Source: Caldifarciminota bacterium
Lineage (GTDB): Bacteria; Hydrothermota; Hydrothermia; UBA1063; CAJXJZ01
DNA: 50,789 bases
Assembly: GCA_027038175.1 (NCBI GenBank)
Contig: JALVYB010000034.1
Span: forward strand, 1-50,789
Direction of reading: 5' to 3'
In this document: positions 9,160-17,163 of the stretch, one piece after another
Layout: the number at the start of each line of letters is the position of its first letter
Numbering within the stretch: position 1 is the first letter of the stretch
The notes under the pieces: model-generated
Seen by the model: the letters and a program-made list of their open reading frames with translations, nothing else
The model's database searches: none
What the model was told of the DNA's origin: nothing
Translations under genes and position numbers: made by a program

Positions 9160-11284
9160 TCTTTTTCTCCATTATTGTTAACAATTTCTCTGGCCTTATC
9201 GGAATTTCATAAAGGTCAATCTGAAGTGCATCTTCAACTGCCGCACACACAGCAGGTGCGGCACCTACAAACGTCAACTCACCGGCACATTTTGCACCAA
9301 AGGGACCATGCTCATAGGGTTGAGACACAAGGTCTGTTTCAAATAAAGGTGCATCTAAAGCAGTTGGCACTATATAATCTGTTATCGTCCTCTGCATGAA
9401 CCTCCCATCTTTTTGTTCCATCACCTCCAAAGTAGCATAACCTATTCCCTGAAGCATACCACCGTGTATCTGACCCTCTATAATTTTCCTATCAAGGGGT
9501 GTCCCAAGATCAAACACAGCATAAGCCTTTTTCACGTCAATTTCATAGGTTATCGGGTCAACTTCCACCTCTATGACATTTGCCCCCCATGAATACTCCG
9601 GATAGGCATCTCCCTTAAATTTTTCCTGATCCCATTTTATATATTCTGGATGTCTGTACTGTTTCTCTACAACTATCTCTTCACCATCCACCCATTTCTC
9701 CTTAAGTTCCTTAGCCGCACGGTAAAGAAGACCTCCTACTATCATGGCCGTTCTCGATGCCACAGTGGGACCAGAATCAGGAACTCTATCTGTATCTGGA
9801 TTTTCATATATAACATCCTCATAAGGAATACCAAGAACTTCTGCAACAACCTTTCTAAGGGTCGTCTGGGGTCCCTGCCCCATATCAACGTTTGATATGA
9901 GTATTTCAACCTTGTTATCTTTTCTCTTTTTCAAGCGTGCAATGCTCTTTAGTATTTCTTCTCCATTTCCTGTAAATCCACACCCATGGAGAAACATGGA
10001 AAATCCAATACCGTATAACTTCTTACCTTCCTTTTTTTCTTTTTTCTTGCTGTAGTAGTCTGACATAGAAAGGACTCTATTTACAATTTCAGGCAATCGC
10101 ACCTCGTTTCTCAAAAGACCTCCAGTCGCAGTCGTATCACCCTTTCTGTATCTGTGAGAGAGTTTGAATTCAACAGGGTCTCTCCCCAACCTCTTTGCAA
10201 CATGATTCATGAATGTCTCTATTGCAAATATAGACTGAGGAGCGCCAAATCCACGAAAAGCGCCCATTGGAACGATGTTTGTGGCAACTGCCTTACCTAT
10301 CACCCTGACATTGGGAATGCTGTATGCACCTGTTGCAGCAAACATACCCCTCTGAAGGACAACAGATGAGAGCCCTGCATAAGAACCAGCGTTTAAAATA
10401 ATTTCTACCTCAATACCAATTACTTTTCCATTTTTAACGGCGCCCTTTATTCTTATGTGAGAGGGATGTCTTTTTGTGGTGAACTCTACATCTTCCGCTC
10501 TGTCATATACAAGTTTGACAGTCTTGCCCGTTTTATACGCCCCAAGAGCAGCAATACCCGCTATCTGCGATGGATACTCCTCCTTGCCACCAAAGCCGCC
10601 TCCTGTTGTAGTCTGAACTACTCTAATTTTATCAGGCTTAGTATCAAACTCCTCTATTAACGCATTTTTCACGTAAAAGGGACACTGCATAGAACCAAAA
10701 ACCTCTATCCTGCCATTATTATACTTCGCTATCATGCCCTGAGGCTCAAGGTATATGTGTTCCTGAAAACCTGTTTTAAACTCCTCTTCAATTACCTCAT
10801 CCGCCTCAGAAAAGGCATTCTCCACATCACCTTTCTCGAAGAAGTAATCAGCAAATAGGTTGTTTTCTCCATAAATAGGGGGTTTTTTATTCAAAAGGGC
10901 TTCCTCTACACTCAGAATTGCGGGTATATCCTCATATTCAATTTCAATACTTTCAGAAATCTCATAGACCTTTTCCCTTTCTGGACCTACGACAAGCAGA
11001 ATAGGCTCTCCAAAGTAGTTCACCACATCCTCTGCAAGAAAAGGCCAATCATCAAAAATCATTTTTATCCTGTTTTTACCGGGAATGTCCTTTGCGCTTA
11101 TAACATGATAACCTTCAGGTAACTCAGGTATCTTTATCGCTTTTATCTTCGCTCTCACTCTCTCTGAGCGAACAATTTTTCCATAGAGCATACCCTCTTC
11201 ATAGTGGTCATCTACAAAGCGGGCAACCCCCGCAATCTTTTCTGACGCATCAAACCTTCTTACAGGTTTAGATATATCTCTCAT
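9143..11284 (-). CDS. Molybdenum hydroxylase catalytic subunit (set 2)
   Basis: The 713-residue molybdopterin-binding large subunit of the xanthine dehydrogenase family. It holds the Mo-cytidine or Mo-pterin cofactor and hydroxylates an aromatic or aldehyde substrate. Visible motifs are TTGGGFGGKEEYPSQ, PMGAFRGFGAPQ, a DMGQGPQT block and the C-terminal GPFGAKCAGELTF with the catalytic Glu. The purine-specific Arg and Glu pair cannot be assigned by eye, so xanthine, nicotinate, aldehyde or other substrates remain open. At 713 residues it is somewhat shorter than set 1. It overlaps the MocA-like gene by 17 bases. Confidence 0.93.
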   Translation of the reverse strand: MRDISKPVRRFDASEKIAGVARFVDDHYEEGMLYGKIVRSERVRAKIKAIKIPELPEGYHVISAKDIPGKNRIKMIFDDWPFLAEDVVNYFGEPILLVVGPEREKVYEISESIEIEYEDIPAILSVEEALLNKKPPIYGENNLFADYFFEKGDVENAFSEADEVIEEEFKTGFQEHIYLEPQGMIAKYNNGRIEVFGSMQCPFYVKNALIEEFDTKPDKIRVVQTTTGGGFGGKEEYPSQIAGIAALGAYKTGKTVKLVYDRAEDVEFTTKRHPSHIRIKGAVKNGKVIGIEVEIILNAGSYAGLSSVVLQRGMFAATGAYSIPNVRVIGKAVATNIVPMGAFRGFGAPQSIFAIETFMNHVAKRLGRDPVEFKLSHRYRKGDTTATGGLLRNEVRLPEIVNRVLSMSDYYSKKKEKKEGKKLYGIGFSMFLHGCGFTGNGEEILKSIARLKKRKDNKVEILISNVDMGQGPQTTLRKVVAEVLGIPYEDVIYENPDTDRVPDSGPTVASRTAMIVGGLLYRAAKELKEKWVDGEEIVVEKQYRHPEYIKWDQEKFKGDAYPEYSWGANVIEVEVDPITYEIDVKKAYAVFDLGTPLDRKIIEGQIHGGMLQGIGYATLEVMEQKDGRFMQRTITDYIVPTALDAPLFETDLVSQPYEHGPFGAKCAGELTFVGAAPAVCAAVEDALQIDLYEIPIRPEKLLTIMEKKNESEV

Positions 11285-11849
11285 CTTTCAATCTCTCTTT
11301 TATTATTTCAAAGTCTTCTGGTGTATCCATGTCTTTCAAAATTACATCAGAGTCAACTTCAAGGTAAAAAACTCCATACTTTTTTATAAAATCCTTGAGC
11401 GTGGAATTGGGTGGCTCTTTCAAGAGTTTTTCCCTTGCATTCTTCGAAATAAGCACGGGATGTCCTCCTCTTCCCTTATAAGAAGGGATTACAATCTCTT
11501 CATCCCTTGTGAGCAGTTTTCTATATATCTCCTCCTGAATCAGAGGACAATCACCTGGCACAATAAAAATCCTATCTGCAGAAATAGACTGAATACCTCT
11601 TAAAACAGATGAGAACATACCTTTTTGATAATCTGAATTGTAAACCATCTTTACCTTGTTGTAATTTTCAAGAACCTTCCTCATCCTTTCATGATAGCAT
11701 CCTGTAACAATTACTATTTCATCCGCAACATTGTAAATACCTGAGAGGGTATGTTCAAGTATGGTCTTTTGCCCAATTTTCATAAGGAGTTTTGCCTCCC
11801 CCATTCTTTTTGAACATCCTGCTGCAGTTATTACAGCCCCAATTTTCAT
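11268..11849 (-). CDS. MocA-like molybdenum cofactor cytidylyltransferase
   Basis: A 193-residue nucleotidyltransferase. The N-terminal signature AAGCSKRMGEAKLL and the later VPGDCPLI (with the metal-binding Asp) match MocA/YgfJ. MocA joins CMP to molybdopterin to make the cytosine-dinucleotide cofactor used by this enzyme family. Its place between two molybdenum hydroxylase large subunits, with overlaps on both sides, supports the assignment. YgfJ, the paralogue in the E. coli selenium/purine cluster, is the main alternative identity. Confidence 0.88.
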   Translation of the reverse strand: MKIGAVITAAGCSKRMGEAKLLMKIGQKTILEHTLSGIYNVADEIVIVTGCYHERMRKVLENYNKVKMVYNSDYQKGMFSSVLRGIQSISADRIFIVPGDCPLIQEEIYRKLLTRDEEIVIPSYKGRGGHPVLISKNAREKLLKEPPNSTLKDFIKKYGVFYLEVDSDVILKDMDTPEDFEIIKERLKDERYI

Positions 11850-14176
11850 CAGAGTTTAAGTCCCTGTTCTTTTATTGCCTTGAGTACCTTCTCCGGAGTA
11901 AAGGGTGAGCTTTTAAGCCTTATGCCAATTGCATCATATACAGCATTGGCAATAGCAGGAATAGGACCATTTATACCAATCTCTGCAACCGACTTCGCTC
12001 CCATGGGGCCTGTTGGTTCATAGGTTTTGCATATTATCGTCTCAACTTCAGGAACATCTTTTATTGAAGGTATTTTATAATCCCAGAAAGAGGCATTCTT
12101 CAGTCTTCCCTGCTCATCAAAAATATAATCTTCCCAGAGCGCATATCCAATCCCGTTTACAGTTGCTCCTTCAACCTGCCCCTCCACAAGAACTGGATTT
12201 ATTGGCTGGCCGCAATCGACTGCTGAAACGAACTTGAGAACCTCAATCCTTCCTGTTTTAATATCCACCTCCACCTCTGCAAATTGTGCCATAAAAGGTG
12301 GTGGCGATTCTAAACCTATATGGGATGCAACAGCCTGTATCTGGTGTTGATTCCTGCTATACATAGAGTACAAGGCAATATCCTCAAAAGACACATGCTG
12401 AGTCCTGTCCTCTGTATAAGCCACACCATTTTCAATGAATACAGCGTCCATGGGAACATTTAGCATCTCCGCTGCTACCTTAATAATCTCTTCCTTTATC
12501 TTTCTTGCGCATTTTAAAACTGCGCCTCCAGAGATATAGGTTGTACTTGAGGCATAGGCTCCCACATCAAACGGGGTAAAATCTGTATCAGAAGAGTAAA
12601 CAATCATCTTATCGATAGATGTACCTATCTCTTCGGCTGCAATCTGTGCCAGTATGGTATCCGAACCTGTTCCTATATCTGTGGCTCCCACATGGAGATT
12701 GAATGAACCGTCTTCATTCATTTTTATATAGGCTGCCCCCATATCTATTTTTGGTATTCCAGACCCCTGCATTAAAATGGCAGCCCCCACACCGCGAACT
12801 TTATCTCCTTCTCTTAATTTCTTTCTCCGCTTTTTATACCATTCTATCCTTTCTGCGCCCTTTTCAATACACTCACTCAAAGCACATGACCTTATAACCT
12901 GTGCCACCCCCTCTTTTCCTTCGCCCAATTCCTCAAAAATAGGAGAGGTTTCACCTTTTTTTATGTGCCATTTCTTGAAAAATTCAAGAACATCGATACC
13001 AAGTTCCTCTGCAATCATATCAAGCATTACATTGAATCCAAAGTACCCCTGAGTTGCCCCGTAGCCACGATAGGCTCCTCCAACAGGGAGATTTGTATAC
13101 ACCGTATATCCCTCAAAGAGAAGATTTTTAATCTTATTAAATAGGGGCAACACCTTGGAGCCGGCATTTGCCATAACTGTAAGGGCATGGGGACCATAGG
13201 CTCCTGCATTCATAAGGGCTTTTAACTTTAAAGCCGTAATTTCACCTGTTTCCTTTTTAACACCTGCTTTATACCATGTAATCATCGGATGACGTGTTCT
13301 TGAAGATGTAAATACCTCACGCCTTGAAAGAACAACCTTTGATGGCTTCTTTGTAATCATGGTCACAAGAGCAACCACCTGCTCCAGGAATACCTCCTGC
13401 TTACCCCCAAAGCCTCCACCGATTCTTGGTTTTATAACCCTTATGTTCTTAAGTGGTATTCCAAGTACTCTTGAAACTATTCTCCTTGCATGAAAAGGGA
13501 CCTGAGTGGTGGAGATAATATTTATTCTTCCCCTTTCGTCGTAAAAAGCCACAGCAGCGTGTGGCTCAATTGCACTATGACTGGCATACTGCACCTCAAA
13601 TCTATGCTCAAAGACAATATCTGATTTCTCAAAAGCAACATCTACATCACCAAACTTTAGTTTAATGCCCGCTGCTATATTCTTACGAGGTTCATATATT
13701 GTGGGCAAAAGATGGTACGCATCCTGAGGTGGTACGGGCTCAGATTCCTGAGCCTTCTCAGGGTCAAGATTGTAAGGTAGTGGCTTATACTTTACCTTTA
13801 TTTTCTTAGCAGCTTCCTGGGCAATCTCCCTTGTTCTGGCAGCAACTATAGCCACTCTATCTCCTACAAATCTTACTCGCTTATCCAGTATCCTTGTATC
13901 ATAAGGAGAAGGCTCAGGGTAACCCTGCCCCGCCGTAGTATGAAGAGTCTGTGGTACATCTTTATAAGTGAGTACAAGTTCAACGCCGGGAGTGTTAAGA
14001 GCCTCCTCGGTGTCTATTTCCTCTATTTCTGCATGTGGATAGGGAGAATACAGAAATGCTACATGCAACATATCAGGCAGAGTAATATCTGCTGTAAATT
14101 TAACCTCACCCGTTGCAAGGGCAAGAGCGTCAATCTTTTTAACCTCTTTACCAACAACCTTAAAATCTCTATTCAT
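11849..14176 (-). CDS. Molybdenum hydroxylase catalytic subunit (set 1)
   Basis: A 775-residue molybdopterin-binding large subunit. Motifs are IGGGFGGKQEVFLEQ, AYRGYGATQG, GATDIGTGSDT and GPMGAKSVAEIG with the catalytic Glu near the C-terminus. It is full length for the family. I start at the ATG at 14176 because GGTGAG lies at proper distance before it; the GTG two codons upstream is possible. It overlaps the Fe-S gene by eight bases and shares TGATG with the MocA-like gene. It differs clearly from set 2, so the two enzymes probably have different substrates, or act in sequence. Confidence 0.93.
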   Translation of the reverse strand: MNRDFKVVGKEVKKIDALALATGEVKFTADITLPDMLHVAFLYSPYPHAEIEEIDTEEALNTPGVELVLTYKDVPQTLHTTAGQGYPEPSPYDTRILDKRVRFVGDRVAIVAARTREIAQEAAKKIKVKYKPLPYNLDPEKAQESEPVPPQDAYHLLPTIYEPRKNIAAGIKLKFGDVDVAFEKSDIVFEHRFEVQYASHSAIEPHAAVAFYDERGRINIISTTQVPFHARRIVSRVLGIPLKNIRVIKPRIGGGFGGKQEVFLEQVVALVTMITKKPSKVVLSRREVFTSSRTRHPMITWYKAGVKKETGEITALKLKALMNAGAYGPHALTVMANAGSKVLPLFNKIKNLLFEGYTVYTNLPVGGAYRGYGATQGYFGFNVMLDMIAEELGIDVLEFFKKWHIKKGETSPIFEELGEGKEGVAQVIRSCALSECIEKGAERIEWYKKRRKKLREGDKVRGVGAAILMQGSGIPKIDMGAAYIKMNEDGSFNLHVGATDIGTGSDTILAQIAAEEIGTSIDKMIVYSSDTDFTPFDVGAYASSTTYISGGAVLKCARKIKEEIIKVAAEMLNVPMDAVFIENGVAYTEDRTQHVSFEDIALYSMYSRNQHQIQAVASHIGLESPPPFMAQFAEVEVDIKTGRIEVLKFVSAVDCGQPINPVLVEGQVEGATVNGIGYALWEDYIFDEQGRLKNASFWDYKIPSIKDVPEVETIICKTYEPTGPMGAKSVAEIGINGPIPAIANAVYDAIGIRLKSSPFTPEKVLKAIKEQGLKL

Positions 14177-14636
14177 TTTCACTCACCTTTTTTGCAGCAA
14201 GTTTAACAGCCTTTTTAATCTTTACATAACCTGTACATCTACACAGATTCCCATCCAGTGCTCTCTTGATATCCTCATCGCTTGGGTCTTTGTTTTCTTT
14301 TAGAAGTGCATAGGTGGCTATCACCATACCCGGCGTGCAGAAACCACATTGCACGGCTCCTGCTTCCACAAAGGCCTCTTCTATAGGATGGGGGTTGTGC
14401 AGCGTACCTATCCCCTTTACAGTGGTAATTTCATGACCCATTGCACTTGCTGCAAGCACCTGACAGGAATTTACAGGCTTTCCATCAAGTAAAACAACAC
14501 ATGCACCGCATTCTCCTTCTCTACATCCCTCCTTGACCTCCGTAAAACCATTTTCGCGCAAAACATCAAGAAGCACCTTATGTGCCTCAAAACTGATTTC
14601 TAACTCTTTGCCGTTTATCTTGAAAATTCCTTTCAT
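14169..14636 (-). CDS. Molybdenum hydroxylase [2Fe-2S] subunit (set 1)
   Basis: The 155-residue small subunit. Ligands for the two clusters are complete: Cys38, Cys43, Cys46 and Cys58 (GCREGECGAC), and Cys97, Cys100, Cys132 and Cys134 (CGFCTPG and CRCTGY). It pairs with the neighbouring large and FAD subunits. The ATG overlaps the stop of the preceding FAD-subunit gene in an ATGA, so translation is coupled. Confidence 0.95.
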   Translation of the reverse strand: MKGIFKINGKELEISFEAHKVLLDVLRENGFTEVKEGCREGECGACVVLLDGKPVNSCQVLAASAMGHEITTVKGIGTLHNPHPIEEAFVEAGAVQCGFCTPGMVIATYALLKENKDPSDEDIKRALDGNLCRCTGYVKIKKAVKLAAKKVSENE

Positions 14637-15454
14637 TTCACCATCTCCAGTATTTTATAAATTCCCCTCTTAACCTCTACTTCAAAAAGCGTTCTCTGAT
14701 ATTCCGGGCTAAACTGCACTTTTCCATAGAACTCAACATTATCGAGAGAGAGGGATTCCACATGAATATCGTCAACCCTCTTACCAATAACTTGAGACTC
14801 AAGGACTGTTAATTTCTTGAACCTATCCTTACTTCCCACCACATAAAAAGTTGCTGCCTGAATTTCCCTGTTGTCTGAAACCTCCATGAGGAGAGTAATG
14901 GTAAATGCTGGATGGTCAACCCTGTTTCTCACAGCCCTGAAATGATGAGAATACCCGCTATCCTTTTCCTTCTCATACCTTATTTTCAAGATAGCGGTAC
15001 CTTTTTTTAACTCTTTGCTCTGTACATAGTCTGTAAGTTTAAACCAGCCCTCCCGACTTCCTGTAAGGTATACCTCTGACGAAAGAGCAAGAAGGGGTCC
15101 TGCAATATCAGACCATGGAGGAAAGTAGGCAACACTTCCTCCTATGGTAATGCGATTCCTTAACGGAGTTGTAGCAGATTCAAGTAAAGACTTATAAAGA
15201 ATACTTTTTGTATTTTTTTCTTTAAAGAAACTGACCAGATCATTGTATGTGGAAGTTGCACCAATCTCCACAAATTCTCCATCATTTTTTATATAAGAAA
15301 AACCAAGTTTACCAAGGTCTACAAGACCTTTATACCTCCTTATATCTCCCCGTAACAATCCAGTGCCCCCACCGTGTACAACGACTCCTTCTTCCTGAAC
15401 AATTTCTTTCAACTCCTCAATACTATCAGGAAAATACCAGACTAACTCACCCAT
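14633..15454 (-). CDS. Molybdenum hydroxylase FAD-binding subunit (set 1), divergent
   Basis: The 273-residue medium subunit and first gene of the operon. The FAD loops are recognisable but altered: HGGGTGLLRGDIRR near the N-terminus, and LRNRITIGGSVAYFPPWSD in place of the common TIGGN-A-P-D pattern. It is closer in style to YgfM-like proteins of selenium/purine gene clusters than to the set 2 subunit. A strong Shine-Dalgarno (AAGGAAGGAG) precedes the ATG. Its promoter, with the conserved upstream element, lies just outside. Confidence 0.85.
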   Translation of the reverse strand: MGELVWYFPDSIEELKEIVQEEGVVVHGGGTGLLRGDIRRYKGLVDLGKLGFSYIKNDGEFVEIGATSTYNDLVSFFKEKNTKSILYKSLLESATTPLRNRITIGGSVAYFPPWSDIAGPLLALSSEVYLTGSREGWFKLTDYVQSKELKKGTAILKIRYEKEKDSGYSHHFRAVRNRVDHPAFTITLLMEVSDNREIQAATFYVVGSKDRFKKLTVLESQVIGKRVDDIHVESLSLDNVEFYGKVQFSPEYQRTLFEVEVKRGIYKILEMVK

Positions 15455-15477
15455 TTCTACTCCTTCCTTTAGATTTA

Positions 15478-15506
15478 ATTTTAAACAAAAATCTACGTAA
15501 AGTCAA
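15478..15506 (-). promoter_or_regulatory. Sigma70 promoter of the molybdenum hydroxylase operon
   Basis: Read on the minus strand: TTGACT (15506-15501), a 17-bp spacer and TAAAAT (15483-15478). Transcription should start near 15471, giving a leader of about 17 bases that contains the Shine-Dalgarno. The conserved element ends exactly 6 bp upstream of the -35 box. Confidence 0.75.
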
Positions 15507-15512
15507 AAGGGG

Positions 15513-15579
15513 GCTATTTTTCAAAAATAATTGCACCGAAGGGGACAAAGTTTCCTCAAAATAAAGGCAATGGAGAATT
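15513..15579 (-). repeat. Conserved upstream element, copy A
   Basis: A 67-bp block that matches 36816-36881 at 58 of 66 aligned positions with one single-base gap. On the minus strand it contains the direct repeat TTTATTTTGAGGAAAC and ATTATTTTTGAAAAATA, centred about 35 bp apart, around a conserved CCCTTCGGTGCAATTA core. It sits 6 bp from the -35 box, like the other copy. This suggests an activator-binding or other regulatory site. Confidence 0.75.
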
Positions 15580-15903
15580 ACCCTAAAAATTGTGTAATCA
15601 ATCATCCGAACAGTCAAGGGCATAATCTTGAGGCCAAATTTAATATTCATTAATTGATGTATTCTGTAAAGATTCCCTCTTATTACTCCTATGAGTTTTC
15701 TCATTCATCTGTCATTTAATTGCTTGACTGGATAAATAAATTGACTTCCAATGATTTTATTGTCTCATCTCCATCCTCCTTTTTACTCCTTTCTTAAATC
15801 CTTAACCAATTTTTGTTACACACCCTTTCTACTATACCACACCTTACACAATTTTTCCTTATACCCCCACCGTGTTTGTCGTGGCAGGCTATATTGCATA
15901 TGT

Positions 15904-15932
15904 TTTATCGGACGAATGATGTATTTTATACT
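15904..15932 (+). promoter_or_regulatory. Candidate promoter of the M20 hydrolase gene
   Basis: TATACT at 15927-15932 is a good -10 box. The hexamer 17 bp upstream, TTTATC at 15904-15909, is a poor -35, so this promoter may need an activator. The leader carries AAAGGAGGT before the ATG at 15958. Confidence 0.4.
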
Positions 15933-15957
15933 CTTTTACCTTTAAAAGGAGGTTAGT

Positions 15958-17163
15958 ATGAGATTCGAGGACATTCTGAAAGCATCCATGGAGGAAGAGG
16001 ATAGGGTCGCAGAGTTTCTCGCCGATATAATTTCCATAAGGAGCCTCTCTGGCGAAGAGGAAGAAGTGGTGGAAAGAATTAAAAAAGAAATGGAGAATGT
16101 GGGATTTGATACCGTGAGAATAGACGACTTCGGGAACGTTATAGGTTCTATTGGAAATGGCGATAAAAAAATAGCCTTTGATGCTCACGTGGACGTTGTG
16201 GATGCCGGCGAGGAGAGCCTCTGGGAGTTTCCACCTTTTGAAGGCAAAGTCGTAGGTGACAAGGTGCTTGGTAGAGGCGCATCTGACCAGAAGGCTGGTA
16301 TGGCTGCAATAGTCTATGCAGGCAAGGTGTTGAAAAAACTGGGTATTGAAGGAAACTTCACATTTTATGGCATAGGTTCCATTATGGAAGAGGATTGTGA
16401 TGGATTGCCGTGGACTTACCTTGTAGAAAAAGAGAACTTCAGGCCAGACGTAGTCGTGCTTACCGAACCAACAGACCTTGGCATCTATAGAGGCCACAGA
16501 GGCAGAATGGAAATTGAGGTTGATATTAAAGGAAAGTCGGCACATGGTGCATTTCCACATCTTGGCGATAATGCCATATACAAAGCTGCTGAAATTGTTC
16601 TCGATATTAAAAACCTTGCTCCGAACTTAAAAGAGCATGATTTTTTAGGAAAAGGGACTTTGACGGTTTCAAGGATAAGAGGAAATGGACCATCCCTCTG
16701 TTCAGTTGCGGACCATGCTGATATTTATATTGATAGAAGACTAACCCTTGGAGAAAGTATGGAACTTGCCGTCTCAGAAATTTCAAATCTCCCATCTGTG
16801 AGAAAATACAACGCCCAAGTTAACGTCCCTATGTATAAGAGGAAAACATACAAAGGCTATCTATTACCCATGAAAAAGTACTACCCAACCTGGCTTATGG
16901 AGGAAAACAACCCAATACTCGATAGGGCACAAAAAGCATATCGTGGATTATTTAAAGAGGAACCTCGTATTGATAAGTGGACATTCAGCACAAATGGAGT
17001 GACTATTTCGGGCATGTATAATATTCCTGCTTTTGGCTTTGGTCCTGGTATTGAATCTATGGCCCATTCCCCCAATGAATACTGTCCCAGAGAGCATTTA
17101 CCGAAAGCAGTTGCTATGTATGTTGCCTTTACGCTTCTTGAGAGTGGAATTACCTTAGAATAA
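15958..17163 (+). CDS. M20-family hydrolase, YgeY-like
   Basis: A 401-residue zinc hydrolase of the M20/DapE/ArgE type. Metal and catalytic residues are in place: His77 and Asp79 (DAHVDVV), Asp110 (GASDQKAG), Glu144-Glu145 (IMEEDCDG), Glu170 (TEPTD) and a late His in MAHSPNEYC. The sequence style (GHRGRMEIEVDIKGKSAHG, WTFSTNGV) matches the YgeY subgroup, which was named for its link to selenium-dependent molybdenum hydroxylases in E. coli-type purine clusters. Here it is divergent from exactly such enzymes, which supports a role in breaking down a ring-opened or ureido product. The substrate is unproven. Its 3' end overlaps the convergent gene by 14 bases. Confidence 0.87.
   Translation: MRFEDILKASMEEEDRVAEFLADIISIRSLSGEEEEVVERIKKEMENVGFDTVRIDDFGNVIGSIGNGDKKIAFDAHVDVVDAGEESLWEFPPFEGKVVGDKVLGRGASDQKAGMAAIVYAGKVLKKLGIEGNFTFYGIGSIMEEDCDGLPWTYLVEKENFRPDVVVLTEPTDLGIYRGHRGRMEIEVDIKGKSAHGAFPHLGDNAIYKAAEIVLDIKNLAPNLKEHDFLGKGTLTVSRIRGNGPSLCSVADHADIYIDRRLTLGESMELAVSEISNLPSVRKYNAQVNVPMYKRKTYKGYLLPMKKYYPTWLMEENNPILDRAQKAYRGLFKEEPRIDKWTFSTNGVTISGMYNIPAFGFGPGIESMAHSPNEYCPREHLPKAVAMYVAFTLLESGITLE

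Larger units (their letters stand above)
15455..15957. other. Divergent intergenic region between the Mo-hydroxylase operon and the M20 hydrolase
   Basis: About 500 bases without a credible gene. It holds the minus-strand promoter at 15478-15506, the conserved element at 15513-15579, and a weaker plus-strand promoter near 15904-15932. The AT-rich part in between (about 15580-15900) shows no hairpin, RNA gene or coding pattern that I can support. An open frame of 85 codons on the minus strand runs across promoter and element and is rejected. Confidence 0.6.

Noticed and set aside
8683-15454. Selenocysteine or UGA-recoded enzyme in the molybdenum hydroxylase operon
   Set aside because: All frames are full length without internal TGA, and selenium in this family is a labile ligand, not selenocysteine.
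15447-15704. Minus-strand open frame of 85 codons before the molybdenum hydroxylase operon
   Set aside because: It runs through the promoter and the conserved element and reads as low-quality sequence; the promoter explains the region better.
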